The position numbers and the translations under genes are program-made. The notes beneath the pieces are model-generated. The model saw only the letters and a list, made by a program, of their open reading frames with translations. It had not been told where the DNA came from and ran no database searches. From SFDP01 sp051891855 (GTDB lineage: Bacteria; Bacillota; Clostridia; Lachnospirales; Lachnospiraceae), in contig JBJFFP010000082.1 in assembly GCA_051891855.1 (NCBI GenBank), forward strand, positions 13,634 through 77,633: DNA of 64,000 nucleotides. The letters are read 5' to 3'. Of the stretch, positions 1 through 8,467 are shown piece by piece; the stretch's first letter is position 1, and each line of letters starts with the position of its first letter.

Positions 1-239
1 TGAATCTTCCGTATCCTTTGAGCAAGAGTAAGCCCGTTTATATCAGACTTTAAATCAATATCAAGAAAGAAAAGTCCTGTATTTTGGGTATTCAGAATCT
101 CCTTGAGAATGTTATGGGGATCTGAGGTGGCCTGAACGATCCGCATATCAAATCCTTCCATAAGAATGAAATTATTTATACATTTCTGAAAAATTTCCAG
201 ATGCTTTTTATTGTCTTCGCAGATAAATATGTCAATCAT
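1..239 (-). CDS. AgrA-like response regulator, N-terminal part only (cut by left edge)
   Basis: Reading the minus strand from the ATG at 239 gives 79 residues of a receiver domain that run off the window. It begins MIDIFICEDNKKHLEIF, with the acidic pocket E8/D9 near the N-terminus. The likely phosphoacceptor is D60 in LFFLDIDL, followed by the NGL stretch usual in AgrA/ComE-type receivers. The DNA-binding half, expected to be LytTR, is outside the window, so the AgrA label rests on the neighbouring agrB, agrC and agrD. It should accept phosphate from the AgrC-like kinase at 1014-2330 and activate the local promoters. It is divergent from agrB. Confidence 0.8.
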   Translation of the reverse strand, partial: MIDIFICEDNKKHLEIFQKCINNFILMEGFDMRIVQATSDPHNILKEILNTQNTGLFFLDIDLKSDINGLTLAQRIRKI

Positions 240-325
240 GCGATTTCCCTTCCTTCTTTTGAATATGATACTTATTATACAATATATTGTGCGATTACTG
301 AAGAAAAAGAATAAGCGTCATCCAT

Positions 326-363
326 AGCAGAATAAATGAATTTAAAGCAACACTTATTCTGCT
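326..363. repeat. 10-bp perfect inverted repeat between agrA and agrB
   Basis: AGCAGAATAA (326-335) and TTATTCTGCT (354-363) are exact reverse complements separated by 18 nt. A further AGAATAA copy lies at about 309-315. The site is in the divergent agrA/agrB intergenic region. Downstream are ACAGTGAAG (388-396), which resembles an AgrA half-site, and a TATGAT -10-like element (407-412) with no good -35. This suggests an activator-dependent agrB promoter. The repeat could be an operator or a transcript hairpin; the function is inferred. Confidence 0.4.
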
Positions 364-437
364 AAAATCAACGGTTATTACAAAAATACAGTGAAGCTAT
401 TCCATGTATGATAGGATAGGAATAGGAGATTTCGGGT

Positions 438-1010
438 ATGGAAACAATAGCGTATAAAATTGTAAAATATCTAGGCGATGACCAAGATTATTGGAATGAT
501 ATTGAGCGAATGCATATGATGTTAGGTATCCAAATATTACTTCATAATGCTATTATGCTTGGAACGATTCTTTTCGTGGCAAAAATCATTGGTATACTGA
601 TAGAGGCATCTATCCTTTTACTAGCATATGGGATAGTTAAAACGTCTGCAGGTGGGATACATTTTAAAAAGAGTTCATCTTGTCTTATCGGTACTGGGAC
701 ATTTGTGGGAGTAGGCGTTTGGATCTCCCGACAATTAAACATAATATTATGCCACATTATTATTATATATATAATTTGCCTTATTATTCTGATTATAGTT
801 GGACCGCAAGGAACTGAAAATAATCCTATTTCAGAAAAGCATTATAAGAAATTAAAAAAAAGAACTATCTTCTGGATTTTATCATATATGTTCACGACAG
901 TTATAGCGGACATTATGATAAGACGAATTCCGTATTTGTTATTTATTGCGGTAGTATTTGAAACGTTATCGCTTTTTCCTCCATATATAAAGAAGAGGGG
1001 AATGGATTAG
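438..1010 (+). CDS. agrB: AgrB-like peptide-processing membrane endopeptidase
   Basis: This 190-residue polytopic membrane protein has the AgrB signature. A GGIHF motif with H75 is followed by SSSCLIG with C82, the spacing of the catalytic His/Cys pair of AgrB cysteine endopeptidases. Hydrophobic segments lie at about 38-65, 84-100, 103-122 and 147-185. AgrB removes the C-terminal tail of the AgrD propeptide and forms the thiolactone ring, and the AgrD encoded at 2553 is the obvious substrate. The ATG follows GGAATAGGAGATTT. The gene is convergent with agrC, with only three bases between their stop codons, and divergent from the agrA-like gene. The coding sequence is strikingly AT-rich. Confidence 0.92.
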   Translation: METIAYKIVKYLGDDQDYWNDIERMHMMLGIQILLHNAIMLGTILFVAKIIGILIEASILLLAYGIVKTSAGGIHFKKSSSCLIGTGTFVGVGVWISRQLNIILCHIIIIYIICLIILIIVGPQGTENNPISEKHYKKLKKRTIFWILSYMFTTVIADIMIRRIPYLLFIAVVFETLSLFPPYIKKRGMD

Positions 1011-1013
1011 CTT

Positions 1014-2330
1014 TTATAGATGAGGCTTTGTAAGCTGAAGACGCTGTATAAATGTTTGCCCCTGAATTTCAGTGTCTAAAAATATGTGGTTATATCTGGA
1101 AATAATCTTATGGGCATTATAAAGACCTATTCCACGATTTTCCCCTTTTGTAGAAACATCTGGTTTTGATAATGCAGTATATGGAATTTCTTTTTCCAAA
1201 AAAGTATTGGAAATAACAAAGAGATATTCTGTATCCAAATCAATCAGTGCAAAACAAATGGTTGGACAAGCCGTTTCCAATGTGGCTTCAATCGCATTAT
1301 CCAAGAAGATTCCGATGATGCGGCATAAATCCAATGTATCCATTGGAAGGGAGATTATTTCATCTGTGACCTCTATGCTGACATGGATATTCAGTTCCAT
1401 TGCATACAGCAACTTGGATGACAGAATACCTTTTAATTCGGTAATTCCGATATTCATTAGCTGGTTTACATGAACAGTGTCTTTTGTCATTTTTCTGCTT
1501 AGAGGGAGAATTTCTGTGTCAAAATAGTTTCTTAGGCCATCTATATCGTTCGATTCGATATATCCGGACATGGAAAGCATAATATTTGAATAGTCATGCT
1601 TAAAGGAACGCAGAGAGGTATACATGGTTTCAATTTGGTTGGTATATTCCTGCATCTTGTTATAAGAATCCTGTTTCATTTCAAGATACATTTTTTCGAG
1701 GCGGATTTTGACGATATTTATGATTAAAACTGTACTGACGATAAAGTAGCAGGCGAATAAAACACAGTTAAACAGTACTATTTTGCGGCTATATCCAATG
1801 GATTCTCCTATGAAAATATTGAATAAAAAAATAAACAGGCAAGTGGTCAGATTTGCAGTGATTAGCAACAGAAGCTGTCGGGAATGACCGGAATTTATTC
1901 TTTGAATGATCGGATGGAGAGATCGGCTGATTAATAGGCATATGCAGGTTAAAAATGCAGTATAGGAAATAATATAAACGATATAATATGCCACATGAGA
2001 TTGTAAATCAGCAATGGGATAGATGAATATATCCCATAATAAAGCGTATAGATTATCCAATAGAACACAGAAGAGGTAAGTGAGAATAAAGATACAGATA
2101 TTTAACAGCCGGTTTGAATCAAGTAAGTAAATATAAGCACAAACGCTCAATATAAGAACTATAACACCGATATTTCCAAGAACGAAGCCCATAAGAAGCA
2201 TATTAACCAGTAGGATGAGAGAGAGGACTGCTTTTTGCCCGGTTTTCATCTTGAAGGGAAGAAAGCAGCAAATGGGAATCAAGTATGGAAAAATATTAAA
2301 AAAATAGGAGAGTATTTGCAACGACTTCAT
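1014..2330 (-). CDS. AgrC-like sensor histidine kinase (GHKL type)
   Basis: The N-terminal half has about six to seven membrane segments (to roughly residue 210). A dimerisation/phosphoacceptor motif FKHDYSNIML (H245 from the chosen start) follows. The C-terminal GHKL ATPase has FLDNAIEA (N-box) and GENRGIGLYN (G-box). This is the AgrC/ComD architecture, so it should sense the cyclic peptide made from AgrD and phosphorylate the AgrA-like regulator. I place the start at the ATG at 2330 (438 aa) because GAAGGG lies 10 nt upstream. Upstream in-frame ATGs at 2375 and 2402 lack a ribosome site and would add 15-24 residues. It is divergent from agrD. Confidence 0.9.
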   Translation of the reverse strand: MKSLQILSYFFNIFPYLIPICCFLPFKMKTGQKAVLSLILLVNMLLMGFVLGNIGVIVLILSVCAYIYLLDSNRLLNICIFILTYLFCVLLDNLYALLWDIFIYPIADLQSHVAYYIVYIISYTAFLTCICLLISRSLHPIIQRINSGHSRQLLLLITANLTTCLFIFLFNIFIGESIGYSRKIVLFNCVLFACYFIVSTVLIINIVKIRLEKMYLEMKQDSYNKMQEYTNQIETMYTSLRSFKHDYSNIMLSMSGYIESNDIDGLRNYFDTEILPLSRKMTKDTVHVNQLMNIGITELKGILSSKLLYAMELNIHVSIEVTDEIISLPMDTLDLCRIIGIFLDNAIEATLETACPTICFALIDLDTEYLFVISNTFLEKEIPYTALSKPDVSTKGENRGIGLYNAHKIISRYNHIFLDTEIQGQTFIQRLQLTKPHL

Positions 2331-2552
2331 TTCATTAAAACCCTTCAGAATACAATATAAACAATCTAGCTTCATTATATTACTCGAACTACACGAAATC
2401 AACGATTACTACCGAATAAACGTTGAAACATTTTATTTATAACACACTTTTTCGGTCATAGATGCGTTTTATTATCAATATTAAGGTTTTGTAGAAGAAT
2501 AGGTTATGATAAGGGTATCAAAAATATCAACAAAAACGAGGAGGGGACAAAA

Positions 2553-2732
2553 ATGAATAGAAATGTAAAATGGAACATTGGAAACTTTGTAATTAATCTA
2601 GGGAAGCATTCAATCGGGAAATGTATGGTTCTAGGTATGTTCGACCCAGAGATTCCTAAGGAAATAAGAGAAAATAATGCGGATCGTGAATATAAAAAAG
2701 AGAAGTTAAATAAGAAAGTGTTGCGGAAATAA
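2553..2732 (+). CDS. agrD: AgrD-like cyclic lactone autoinducer propeptide
   Basis: This is a 59-residue ORF with a strong GAGGAGGGG ribosome site 6-14 nt before the ATG. The N-terminal part (about 1-23) is amphipathic. A core KCMVLGMF with C24 is followed by DPEIPKEI, closely matching the acidic-proline recognition segment after the peptide in AgrD proteins (for example the EVPKEL segment of the staphylococcal one). The expected product is a thiolactone closing on C24; whether the ring ends at M29 or a neighbouring residue is uncertain. The tail is unusual: it continues about 20 residues past PKEI and is Lys-rich, longer than in typical 45-residue AgrD peptides. A TATGAT at 2505-2510 may be its -10 element. 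Confidence 0.82.
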   Translation: MNRNVKWNIGNFVINLGKHSIGKCMVLGMFDPEIPKEIRENNADREYKKEKLNKKVLRK

Positions 2733-2835
2733 GCTTTAGGTATGTATATACTAATAAATTGTAATTAGGCATTTTATGTGCAGATAGCCTTCTGATAGGT
2801 GATATCTTATTCGTCAGTTAGAAGGAGGAAACGAT

Positions 2836-3117
2836 ATGAAGAAAAAAGCTTTGGGTATTATTATGGCATTAGTATTGGTGATAGGAAGTTCGATTCCAGC
2901 ATTGGCAGCAACTGTTTATTATAAAGGAGATGCCGTTTATTGGAATTATGGGAGGAAACTCGCTGTAATTAGTTTTTCCGAAGTGCAGACAACTATTTAT
3001 GAACATTCGGCAACTGCAAATGCAACGTCTTCAGGATGGAAAAATCCAGGAGTGGTTGCATATGCGGAACAGTTTGTGGGAACAGGAACGGCAGTAGCAT
3101 ATTGGAATTGCAGATAG
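2836..3117 (+). CDS. lactococcin 972-like bacteriocin precursor
   Basis: This 93-residue secreted protein has a Sec signal peptide (KKK, hydrophobic core, IPALAA; cleavage near residue 25). The mature part is about 68 residues. It carries the landmarks of the lactococcin 972 family: an aromatic WNYG segment, a central HSATA, a PGVVAYAEQFVG stretch and an aromatic C-terminus AYWNCR. Family members are unmodified class II bacteriocins; lactococcin 972 itself binds lipid II and blocks septum formation. An AGAAGGAGG ribosome site precedes the ATG. The two downstream genes are the family's usual partners. A lone Cys next to the C-terminus is a difference from lactococcin 972. Confidence 0.82.
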   Translation: MKKKALGIIMALVLVIGSSIPALAATVYYKGDAVYWNYGRKLAVISFSEVQTTIYEHSATANATSSGWKNPGVVAYAEQFVGTGTAVAYWNCR

Positions 3118-3133
3118 TAGGAAAGGAAAAAAC

Positions 3134-5350
3134 GTGAAAAAGATATCGTTTGTTGGAAGGATATGGCACATAGTCAATATATTGATTGTGATGCAGGGCA
3201 TATTACTTGCCCTGCCCACAATATTTTTTCTTAATAGGCGGTATATGGCGGCCTGGAAAAACTATTTAAATGAAAACAGCAGTATAGTGATCTATTTACG
3301 AGACACGTCTAGGGAGAGTAAGCAGGATATAGAAAAATATATTTATGAAAAGTCGGCAGAAGAGGATTTATTGATTGCAAGAAGAGATTCTTTGCTGAAA
3401 AATGACGGAAGCTTTTTAGGATATAAATTTGGTATCTTCGGAGAAACTTCATATGTGGATACGCGAATGACGTTTATGGGAATAGATGTTGTAAGTTCCG
3501 TACAGATAGACCAGCTGCTTACTTCATCGAACAGGGAAAGTACTCTGGGAGTGGATGATGGTAGCATAAATATGCTTACGGATATTTCCCGATTTCGTTT
3601 TGGGGAAAAGATTGTAATAAAGAAATTATCGCAGATAATCGCAGAAAGTGATACTGTAAATGGAATATACATAGTGAACGGGCAGCCGGAGGCTTCGGAT
3701 AAATTTTTAAGCGGATTAGAAGAGATCACAGGAATATCAAAGGATAAATTACTGACACCAATGAGCGGTGAAGTACAGGATGACAGTTTTGCCAGAGATA
3801 TTTTGCTTGCATTTTTAGCAGCTCAAATCATTCTGAATACAGTTGCATTGCTTGTGCTTACTATGCAAAATCTTGACAAGCAAGGAAAACTGGCATTGTT
3901 AGGCTGGTCAAAAGGTGCATTCATATGGGGGATTTTTGAAAAGAATTTTTTCTTTACCCTTGGGTGTATTCCCGCGTTGGTAATTGCAGGATATTTTCTT
4001 TCAGGATGGAATCGGATATCTGTAACGATATTCAGTTTTTTTATGCTGTCAGCCTTGATTAACGTGTTACTCATAGTGCTGGAAATAATGACAGCTTCAA
4101 TCGTAATCGTTCTGACAAGGCCGATTGATGCCATAAGGGGGAGGATACCTAAACAGCCCCTTTATATTCTGGGAATTGTCGGCTATCTTCTGCTTAGTGC
4201 ATGTCTGGTTTTTGGAGGGAGCTATGTAGATCAGCCGATTCAGTATATATCAGAAAATATGAAGCTAAAAAAACAGTGGGAAAGTGTAGAGAGGTATGAA
4301 ATTCTTAATACAATTTCCGTAGGAGAAGATTCAGATTCTTTTGCCGGGCGTTCAAATCAGCTAAATCAGGATATTTATAACTGGTATTCAGACATTGCGG
4401 ATAAAGACGGTGTATACCTTGTCAACACGACGTATTATGATGATGAAGTTTTAGCATTATGGAAACAGAGTCATTTTTACCAATCCGTCCCAGATGAACC
4501 ATTCTGGTATTATGCAGTATCACCGAATTATCTGGAACAGCTGGGAATCCATGTGGAGGAGAACATACTTTCCAAAGCAAAAAATGGAACCAGGATATAC
4601 CTTTTCCCCGAGAATATGACGAAGAAAAGTCGTGAAGAAATGAAAGGCTGGATTGAAGAGAATACTACGAAAAATCTCAGTAGTGCTGATATTCAGACAG
4701 AGTTTACAAAGCATCCTGAATTTGATTATGTGGATTACCAGGCAGAAACAGAGCTTTTTACATGGTCAGCGATGTCGAAGTATTCTTCAACAGTCAAAGA
4801 TCCGGTTATATATATAGCAACACCCGAGAATATGAGATATTTTGAGACAGAGAGTCTGAGAGCAAACGGCTTTAACGGATATATAAAATTTTCGGATAGA
4901 GAAACTAAAGAACTCTACACAGCTGAATCTGAATTTGCCCGATATAATTTATCTGATAATAAAATTGTATTTTCAGAGGTAAAAAGCTATATTGATGGGT
5001 TACAAAAAGAGTTGTGGGTAACCATGTCATGGTTTGGGATTGTATTTTTGATTCTACTCTTTATTTTACTTGGACTGCTACTTATCCTGGCAACGATTTT
5101 TCGGGTCGCAAATCAGGAAAAAATAAATGTAAAAAAGTTTTTGGGATTCAATTTCTGGCAGCTTTACCGGGGACCGATTCTGTTCCTTGTAAGTGTGACC
5201 GTTCTTGAGCTTATTACAATGCTGATCCTGCACTCTAAATTCGGATTTCTTTTAATGCTGCTGATTTTCCTGCTACAGGCAGCGATTTTTACAAAATATA
5301 TGTCACGAAATGAACTTAGAAGAGTGTTATCAGCTTTTAAAGGGGAGTAA
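3134..5350 (+). CDS. bacteriocin-associated integral membrane protein (putative immunity/export permease)
   Basis: This 738-residue protein starts at GTG with AAAGGA upstream. It has an N-terminal membrane segment (about 13-33), a large outside domain to about residue 215, then four segments (about 220-360). A second outside domain (about 365-620) and two to three C-terminal segments (about 630-730) follow. This FtsX/MacB-like plan with seven or so segments matches the family annotated as bacteriocin-associated putative immunity protein (TIGR01654), which accompanies lactococcin 972-type peptides. It lies 16 nt after the bacteriocin gene and pairs with the next ATPase gene. It probably forms an ABC complex for immunity or export; which of these is not decided by sequence. 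Confidence 0.82.
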   Translation: MKKISFVGRIWHIVNILIVMQGILLALPTIFFLNRRYMAAWKNYLNENSSIVIYLRDTSRESKQDIEKYIYEKSAEEDLLIARRDSLLKNDGSFLGYKFGIFGETSYVDTRMTFMGIDVVSSVQIDQLLTSSNRESTLGVDDGSINMLTDISRFRFGEKIVIKKLSQIIAESDTVNGIYIVNGQPEASDKFLSGLEEITGISKDKLLTPMSGEVQDDSFARDILLAFLAAQIILNTVALLVLTMQNLDKQGKLALLGWSKGAFIWGIFEKNFFFTLGCIPALVIAGYFLSGWNRISVTIFSFFMLSALINVLLIVLEIMTASIVIVLTRPIDAIRGRIPKQPLYILGIVGYLLLSACLVFGGSYVDQPIQYISENMKLKKQWESVERYEILNTISVGEDSDSFAGRSNQLNQDIYNWYSDIADKDGVYLVNTTYYDDEVLALWKQSHFYQSVPDEPFWYYAVSPNYLEQLGIHVEENILSKAKNGTRIYLFPENMTKKSREEMKGWIEENTTKNLSSADIQTEFTKHPEFDYVDYQAETELFTWSAMSKYSSTVKDPVIYIATPENMRYFETESLRANGFNGYIKFSDRETKELYTAESEFARYNLSDNKIVFSEVKSYIDGLQKELWVTMSWFGIVFLILLFILLGLLLILATIFRVANQEKINVKKFLGFNFWQLYRGPILFLVSVTVLELITMLILHSKFGFLLMLLIFLLQAAIFTKYMSRNELRRVLSAFKGE

Positions 5351-5357
5351 TGGTATT

Positions 5358-6020
5358 ATGATAAAAGCGGTAGAAGTAAAAAATATATCCAAAAAATTTG
5401 GCTCGCGTATAATCTTTGAAAATATCAGTTTTTCTATTCTTCAAGGAGAATTTGTTGCCTTGGTCGGACCATCAGGATGTGGAAAATCTACATTATTAAA
5501 TATGATTGGTGCCCTTGAAACTTATGATAAAGGGAAAATAATGATTTACGGAAAACGTATGCCTAAAATTGAAAGCAGGGAAGCCGCATATTTGCGGAGA
5601 AATACGATTAATTATCTATTCCAGTCATCTGCACTGATAGCAGAGATGACTGTTTCACAGAATCTCTATCTGGCAATGAATTTTGTGGATTGCTCCAGAA
5701 GGGAAAAGCTTGGGCAAATTGAAGAAGTGCTGCAAAAAGTAAACCTTTTGCCTTTAAAAGATGCAAAAGTAAATACATTATCAGGAGGAGAGCAGCAGAG
5801 AGTAGCACTGGCACGAACACTGGTAAAGCCGGGAGATTTGGTTCTGGCGGACGAACCTACGGGAGCCCTTGATTCTGTGTCAGCAGACAATTCTTTTGAG
5901 CTTCTGAGAAATCTGTCCGGAAAGTATAACAAAACGGTGATTATGGTGACCCACAGTACTATAATGGCAGAGCGGGCGGAAAGAATCATTGACATGGAAG
6001 AATTAAAGGGTAAAAGATAA
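5358..6020 (+). CDS. ABC transporter ATP-binding protein of the lactococcin 972 group
   Basis: This 220-residue MacB/LolD-class ATPase has Walker A GPSGCGKST, Q-loop YLFQSS, signature LSGGEQQRVALAR, Walker B LVLADEPTG and an H-loop in MVTHS. It resembles the TIGR03608 group (putative bacteriocin export ATPases next to lactococcin 972 genes). The ATG at 5358 is preferred over an in-frame ATG at 5310, because AAGGGGAG lies just upstream and the earlier start would overlap the permease gene. It is the last gene of the bacteriocin operon and is followed directly by a terminator. Confidence 0.88.
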   Translation: MIKAVEVKNISKKFGSRIIFENISFSILQGEFVALVGPSGCGKSTLLNMIGALETYDKGKIMIYGKRMPKIESREAAYLRRNTINYLFQSSALIAEMTVSQNLYLAMNFVDCSRREKLGQIEEVLQKVNLLPLKDAKVNTLSGGEQQRVALARTLVKPGDLVLADEPTGALDSVSADNSFELLRNLSGKYNKTVIMVTHSTIMAERAERIIDMEELKGKR

Positions 6021-6059
6021 TTACAAAGTTCCCAGCGTTCATTGTAATTTGAACAGTAG

Positions 6060-6092
6060 AAAAACCGGAAAATGGATTTCCGGTTTTTCTTT
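6060..6092 (+). terminator. Rho-independent terminator of the bacteriocin operon
   Basis: AAAAACCGGAAA (6060-6071) pairs with TTTCCGGTTTTT (6077-6088) around a 5-nt loop and ends in a T-rich stretch. It closes the operon at 6020. The symmetric A/T arms could also act on the opposite strand. Confidence 0.85.
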
Positions 6093-6124
6093 ACAAATAA
6101 GATAAGATTAATCCCGGATTCCCC

Positions 6125-6172
6125 TTTACAAAGCAGAACATATGTACTAGAATGAAATAAGAACAAATGTTC
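6125..6172 (+). promoter_or_regulatory. SOS-controlled promoter with two LexA/DinR boxes
   Basis: TTTACA (6125-6130) and TAGAAT (6148-6153) are 17 bp apart, a good sigma-A promoter. GAACATATGTAC (6136-6147) fills the spacer. GAACAAATGTTC (6161-6172) lies just after the -10 element. The second fits the Gram-positive SOS consensus GAAC-RNRY-GTTY exactly, and the first has one mismatch. Binding at either site would block RNA polymerase. The downstream genes are DNA-repair-like, as expected for LexA control. Confidence 0.8.
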
Positions 6173-6215
6173 TTCGACTGAAGAGGAATACTTAGAGGAG
6201 CGGGGAATCAGGGAT

Positions 6216-7613
6216 ATGGAAGAGAGAAGCAATCGGGCAAATCCAATACCGATAGGGAAATTTGCAAAACCACAGGTGAATATTCTGGATGACACCACAA
6301 ATCTGCAAAAGAAGCTGGCCATTCTCTCAGATGCGGCCAAGTATGATGTGGCTTGTACCTCCAGCGGTGTGGATCGAAGCGGAAAGGAAGGGGCAGGTCG
6401 CTTTGGAGGCCGCAGTAACAGCGGCGGAACAGGCAATGCGGTAGCGTCGGGAATCTGCCACAGCTTTTCCGCCGATGGTCGCTGTATCAGCTTGCTGAAG
6501 ATACTCATGACCAATTATTGTATTTATGACTGCAGATATTGCAGGAATCGAGTATCCAACGATATTGAACGGGCAGTATTCAGCCCGGAAGAAATTGCCG
6601 GACTGACGATGGAATTTTACCGAAGAAACTACATTGAAGGCCTGTTTTTAAGCTCAGGAGTAATCGGCTCACCGGACTACACGATGGAGCTTCTGTATCA
6701 AACCATTTATTTGCTGAGAACGGTACATCATTTTTATGGCTATATTCATGTGAAGGGGATACCGGGAGCCAGTCCCCGGCTAATCAGGCAGCTGGGCTAT
6801 CTGGTGGATCGAATGAGCGTGAACCTGGAGCTTCCAACGGCTCAGTCGCTGCAGGAGCTTGCACCTAACAAGCATCGCAGGACGATTTTAGCCCCCATGC
6901 GTCAGATTCAGGAGGGAATTAAGGAGAATAAACAGGAGCTGGTGGTATATCGCCATGCCCCTAAATTTGTCAGTGGAGGTCAGTCCACCCAGATGATTAT
7001 CGGTGCCACACCGGAAAGTGATTATCAGATTGTACAGGTGGCAGAGAGCCTGTATAAGAAGTTTCAGCTGAAACGGGTATTCTACTCTGCCTTTATTAAT
7101 GTGAATGAGGATAAGACTCTACCGGCATTAACTTCGGGGCCGCCTCTGCTTCGGGAACACAGGCTTTATCAGGCAGATTTTCTCATGCGCTTTTACGGGT
7201 TTGAAGCCGGGGAGCTTTTAAGTGAGAGGCATCCCAATTTTAATGTTTTCCTTGATCCTAAGGCGGACTGGGCTCTGCAGCACCTGGAGCTGTTTCCGGT
7301 GGAGATTAACCGGGCTCCCTATGAAATGCTGCTTAGGATTCCCGGTATTGGAGTAAAGAGTGCAGGAAGGATTGTACGGGCCAGACGAAACGGAAGCCTT
7401 ACCTTCGAGCATCTGAAGAAAATCGGAGTGGTGCTGAAGCGGGCACTGTATTTTATTACCTGTAACGGCAGAATGATGTATCCCACTAAGATAGAAGAGG
7501 ATTATATTACCCGAAATCTGATGAATGCAGGGGAACGTCTGCCCTTTGATGTCTCGTCAGTTACCTATCGCCAGCTGTCGCTCTTCGATGACGTAAGCTT
7601 TTCCAACGGTTAA
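6216..7613 (+). CDS. putative DNA modification/repair radical SAM protein (TIGR03916-like)
   Basis: This 465-residue protein has a CX3CX2C radical-SAM cluster motif (NYCIYDCRYCRNR; C102, C106, C109). Near the C-terminus is a helix-hairpin-helix, LLRIPGIGVKSAGRIV (about 368-383), typical of DNA-binding proteins. The opening KLAILSDAAKYDVAC and HSFSADGRCISLLK match the family annotated as putative DNA modification/repair radical SAM protein. The reaction is not established. The N-terminus is some 30 residues longer than I expect; the ATG at 6216 is kept because no better in-frame start is seen. It heads a three-gene operon under two SOS boxes. Confidence 0.85.
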   Translation: MEERSNRANPIPIGKFAKPQVNILDDTTNLQKKLAILSDAAKYDVACTSSGVDRSGKEGAGRFGGRSNSGGTGNAVASGICHSFSADGRCISLLKILMTNYCIYDCRYCRNRVSNDIERAVFSPEEIAGLTMEFYRRNYIEGLFLSSGVIGSPDYTMELLYQTIYLLRTVHHFYGYIHVKGIPGASPRLIRQLGYLVDRMSVNLELPTAQSLQELAPNKHRRTILAPMRQIQEGIKENKQELVVYRHAPKFVSGGQSTQMIIGATPESDYQIVQVAESLYKKFQLKRVFYSAFINVNEDKTLPALTSGPPLLREHRLYQADFLMRFYGFEAGELLSERHPNFNVFLDPKADWALQHLELFPVEINRAPYEMLLRIPGIGVKSAGRIVRARRNGSLTFEHLKKIGVVLKRALYFITCNGRMMYPTKIEEDYITRNLMNAGERLPFDVSSVTYRQLSLFDDVSFSNG

Positions 7614-7680
7614 AGGAAACTTTGTCTGGCAGGGCAAGCGGAAGCTAACCCATATTATTCGAGAAAGAAGGAGGGGGAAA

Positions 7681-8457
7681 ATGACAGAAACGATTTTGCT
7701 TTGTCAGCCCACCTCGGAGGGGATTCTCACCGGGGTTTACACAGCCTACGAATGGAAGCTGAATCCCAATACCACGCACCTTCAATTAGGGGAAGTGGAA
7801 AACTATCAGCTTTTTTCAGACTACAAAGAGATAAAGACTGACCGAAAAAAGGCGGTCAAGGTTGACCGAAGTCTTCGCAGAAGGTTCAGCAGCTATACGG
7901 TAGAAAGTCTCTGGTATGCCATGGCAAGTGATGATGAAAAAAGGGGAGATGCAGTTTATCATACCATAGCCCGCGGTCTGGCAGGCGCCTATACAGGGGA
8001 GCTGATGTACTATCTGCAGGACCCCTATGTGAATCTTACAGCAAAGCTTAGGCAGAAGGTCTGTAATGAAGCCCATCATTACAAAGGCTTTGTACGGTTT
8101 GCTGAACTGGAGAGCGGAGTATTATACAGCGAAATAGAGCCCCAGAATGAGGTGCTTCCCTTCCTGGGAGAGCATTTTGCGGATCGCTTTCCGGGAGAAA
8201 ATTTTATGATCAGGGATAAGGTAAGAGGAATATATCTGGTTCATGAGAGAGGAAGAGAATATTATTTATTCCGTGAACAAAAGCCACAGAAGCACCCCCT
8301 TCCTTATTCTCATAAGGAAGAACAGATACAGGAGCTGTTTCGCCGTTTTGTTCACTCTGTCTCCATTAAGGAGAGAGAAAATCTGAAGCTTCAACAGCAG
8401 CTGTTGCCTTTACGATTCAGGTCGGATATGATTGAGTTTATGGAAGAACAAGAGTAG
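7681..8457 (+). CDS. TIGR03915-type probable DNA metabolism protein (radical SAM partner)
   Basis: This 258-residue protein begins with a CQPTSEGILTGVYTAYEW segment. It later shows AMASDDEKRGDAVYHTIARG and a C-terminal DKVRGIYLVHERGREY. These match the conserved family that travels with the TIGR03916 radical SAM protein and is fused in other bacteria to a uracil-DNA-glycosylase-like domain; no such domain is present here. Biochemical function is unknown. AGAAGGAGGGGG precedes the ATG, 67 nt after the radical SAM gene. A role as substrate-recruiting partner in base repair is inference. Confidence 0.82.
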   Translation: MTETILLCQPTSEGILTGVYTAYEWKLNPNTTHLQLGEVENYQLFSDYKEIKTDRKKAVKVDRSLRRRFSSYTVESLWYAMASDDEKRGDAVYHTIARGLAGAYTGELMYYLQDPYVNLTAKLRQKVCNEAHHYKGFVRFAELESGVLYSEIEPQNEVLPFLGEHFADRFPGENFMIRDKVRGIYLVHERGREYYLFREQKPQKHPLPYSHKEEQIQELFRRFVHSVSIKERENLKLQQQLLPLRFRSDMIEFMEEQE

Positions 8458-8467
8458 AGAGGTGCCT

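Noticed and set aside
5666..6514. 282-residue minus-strand frame
   Set aside because: It is antisense to the ABC ATPase and radical SAM genes, both of which have clear catalytic motifs.
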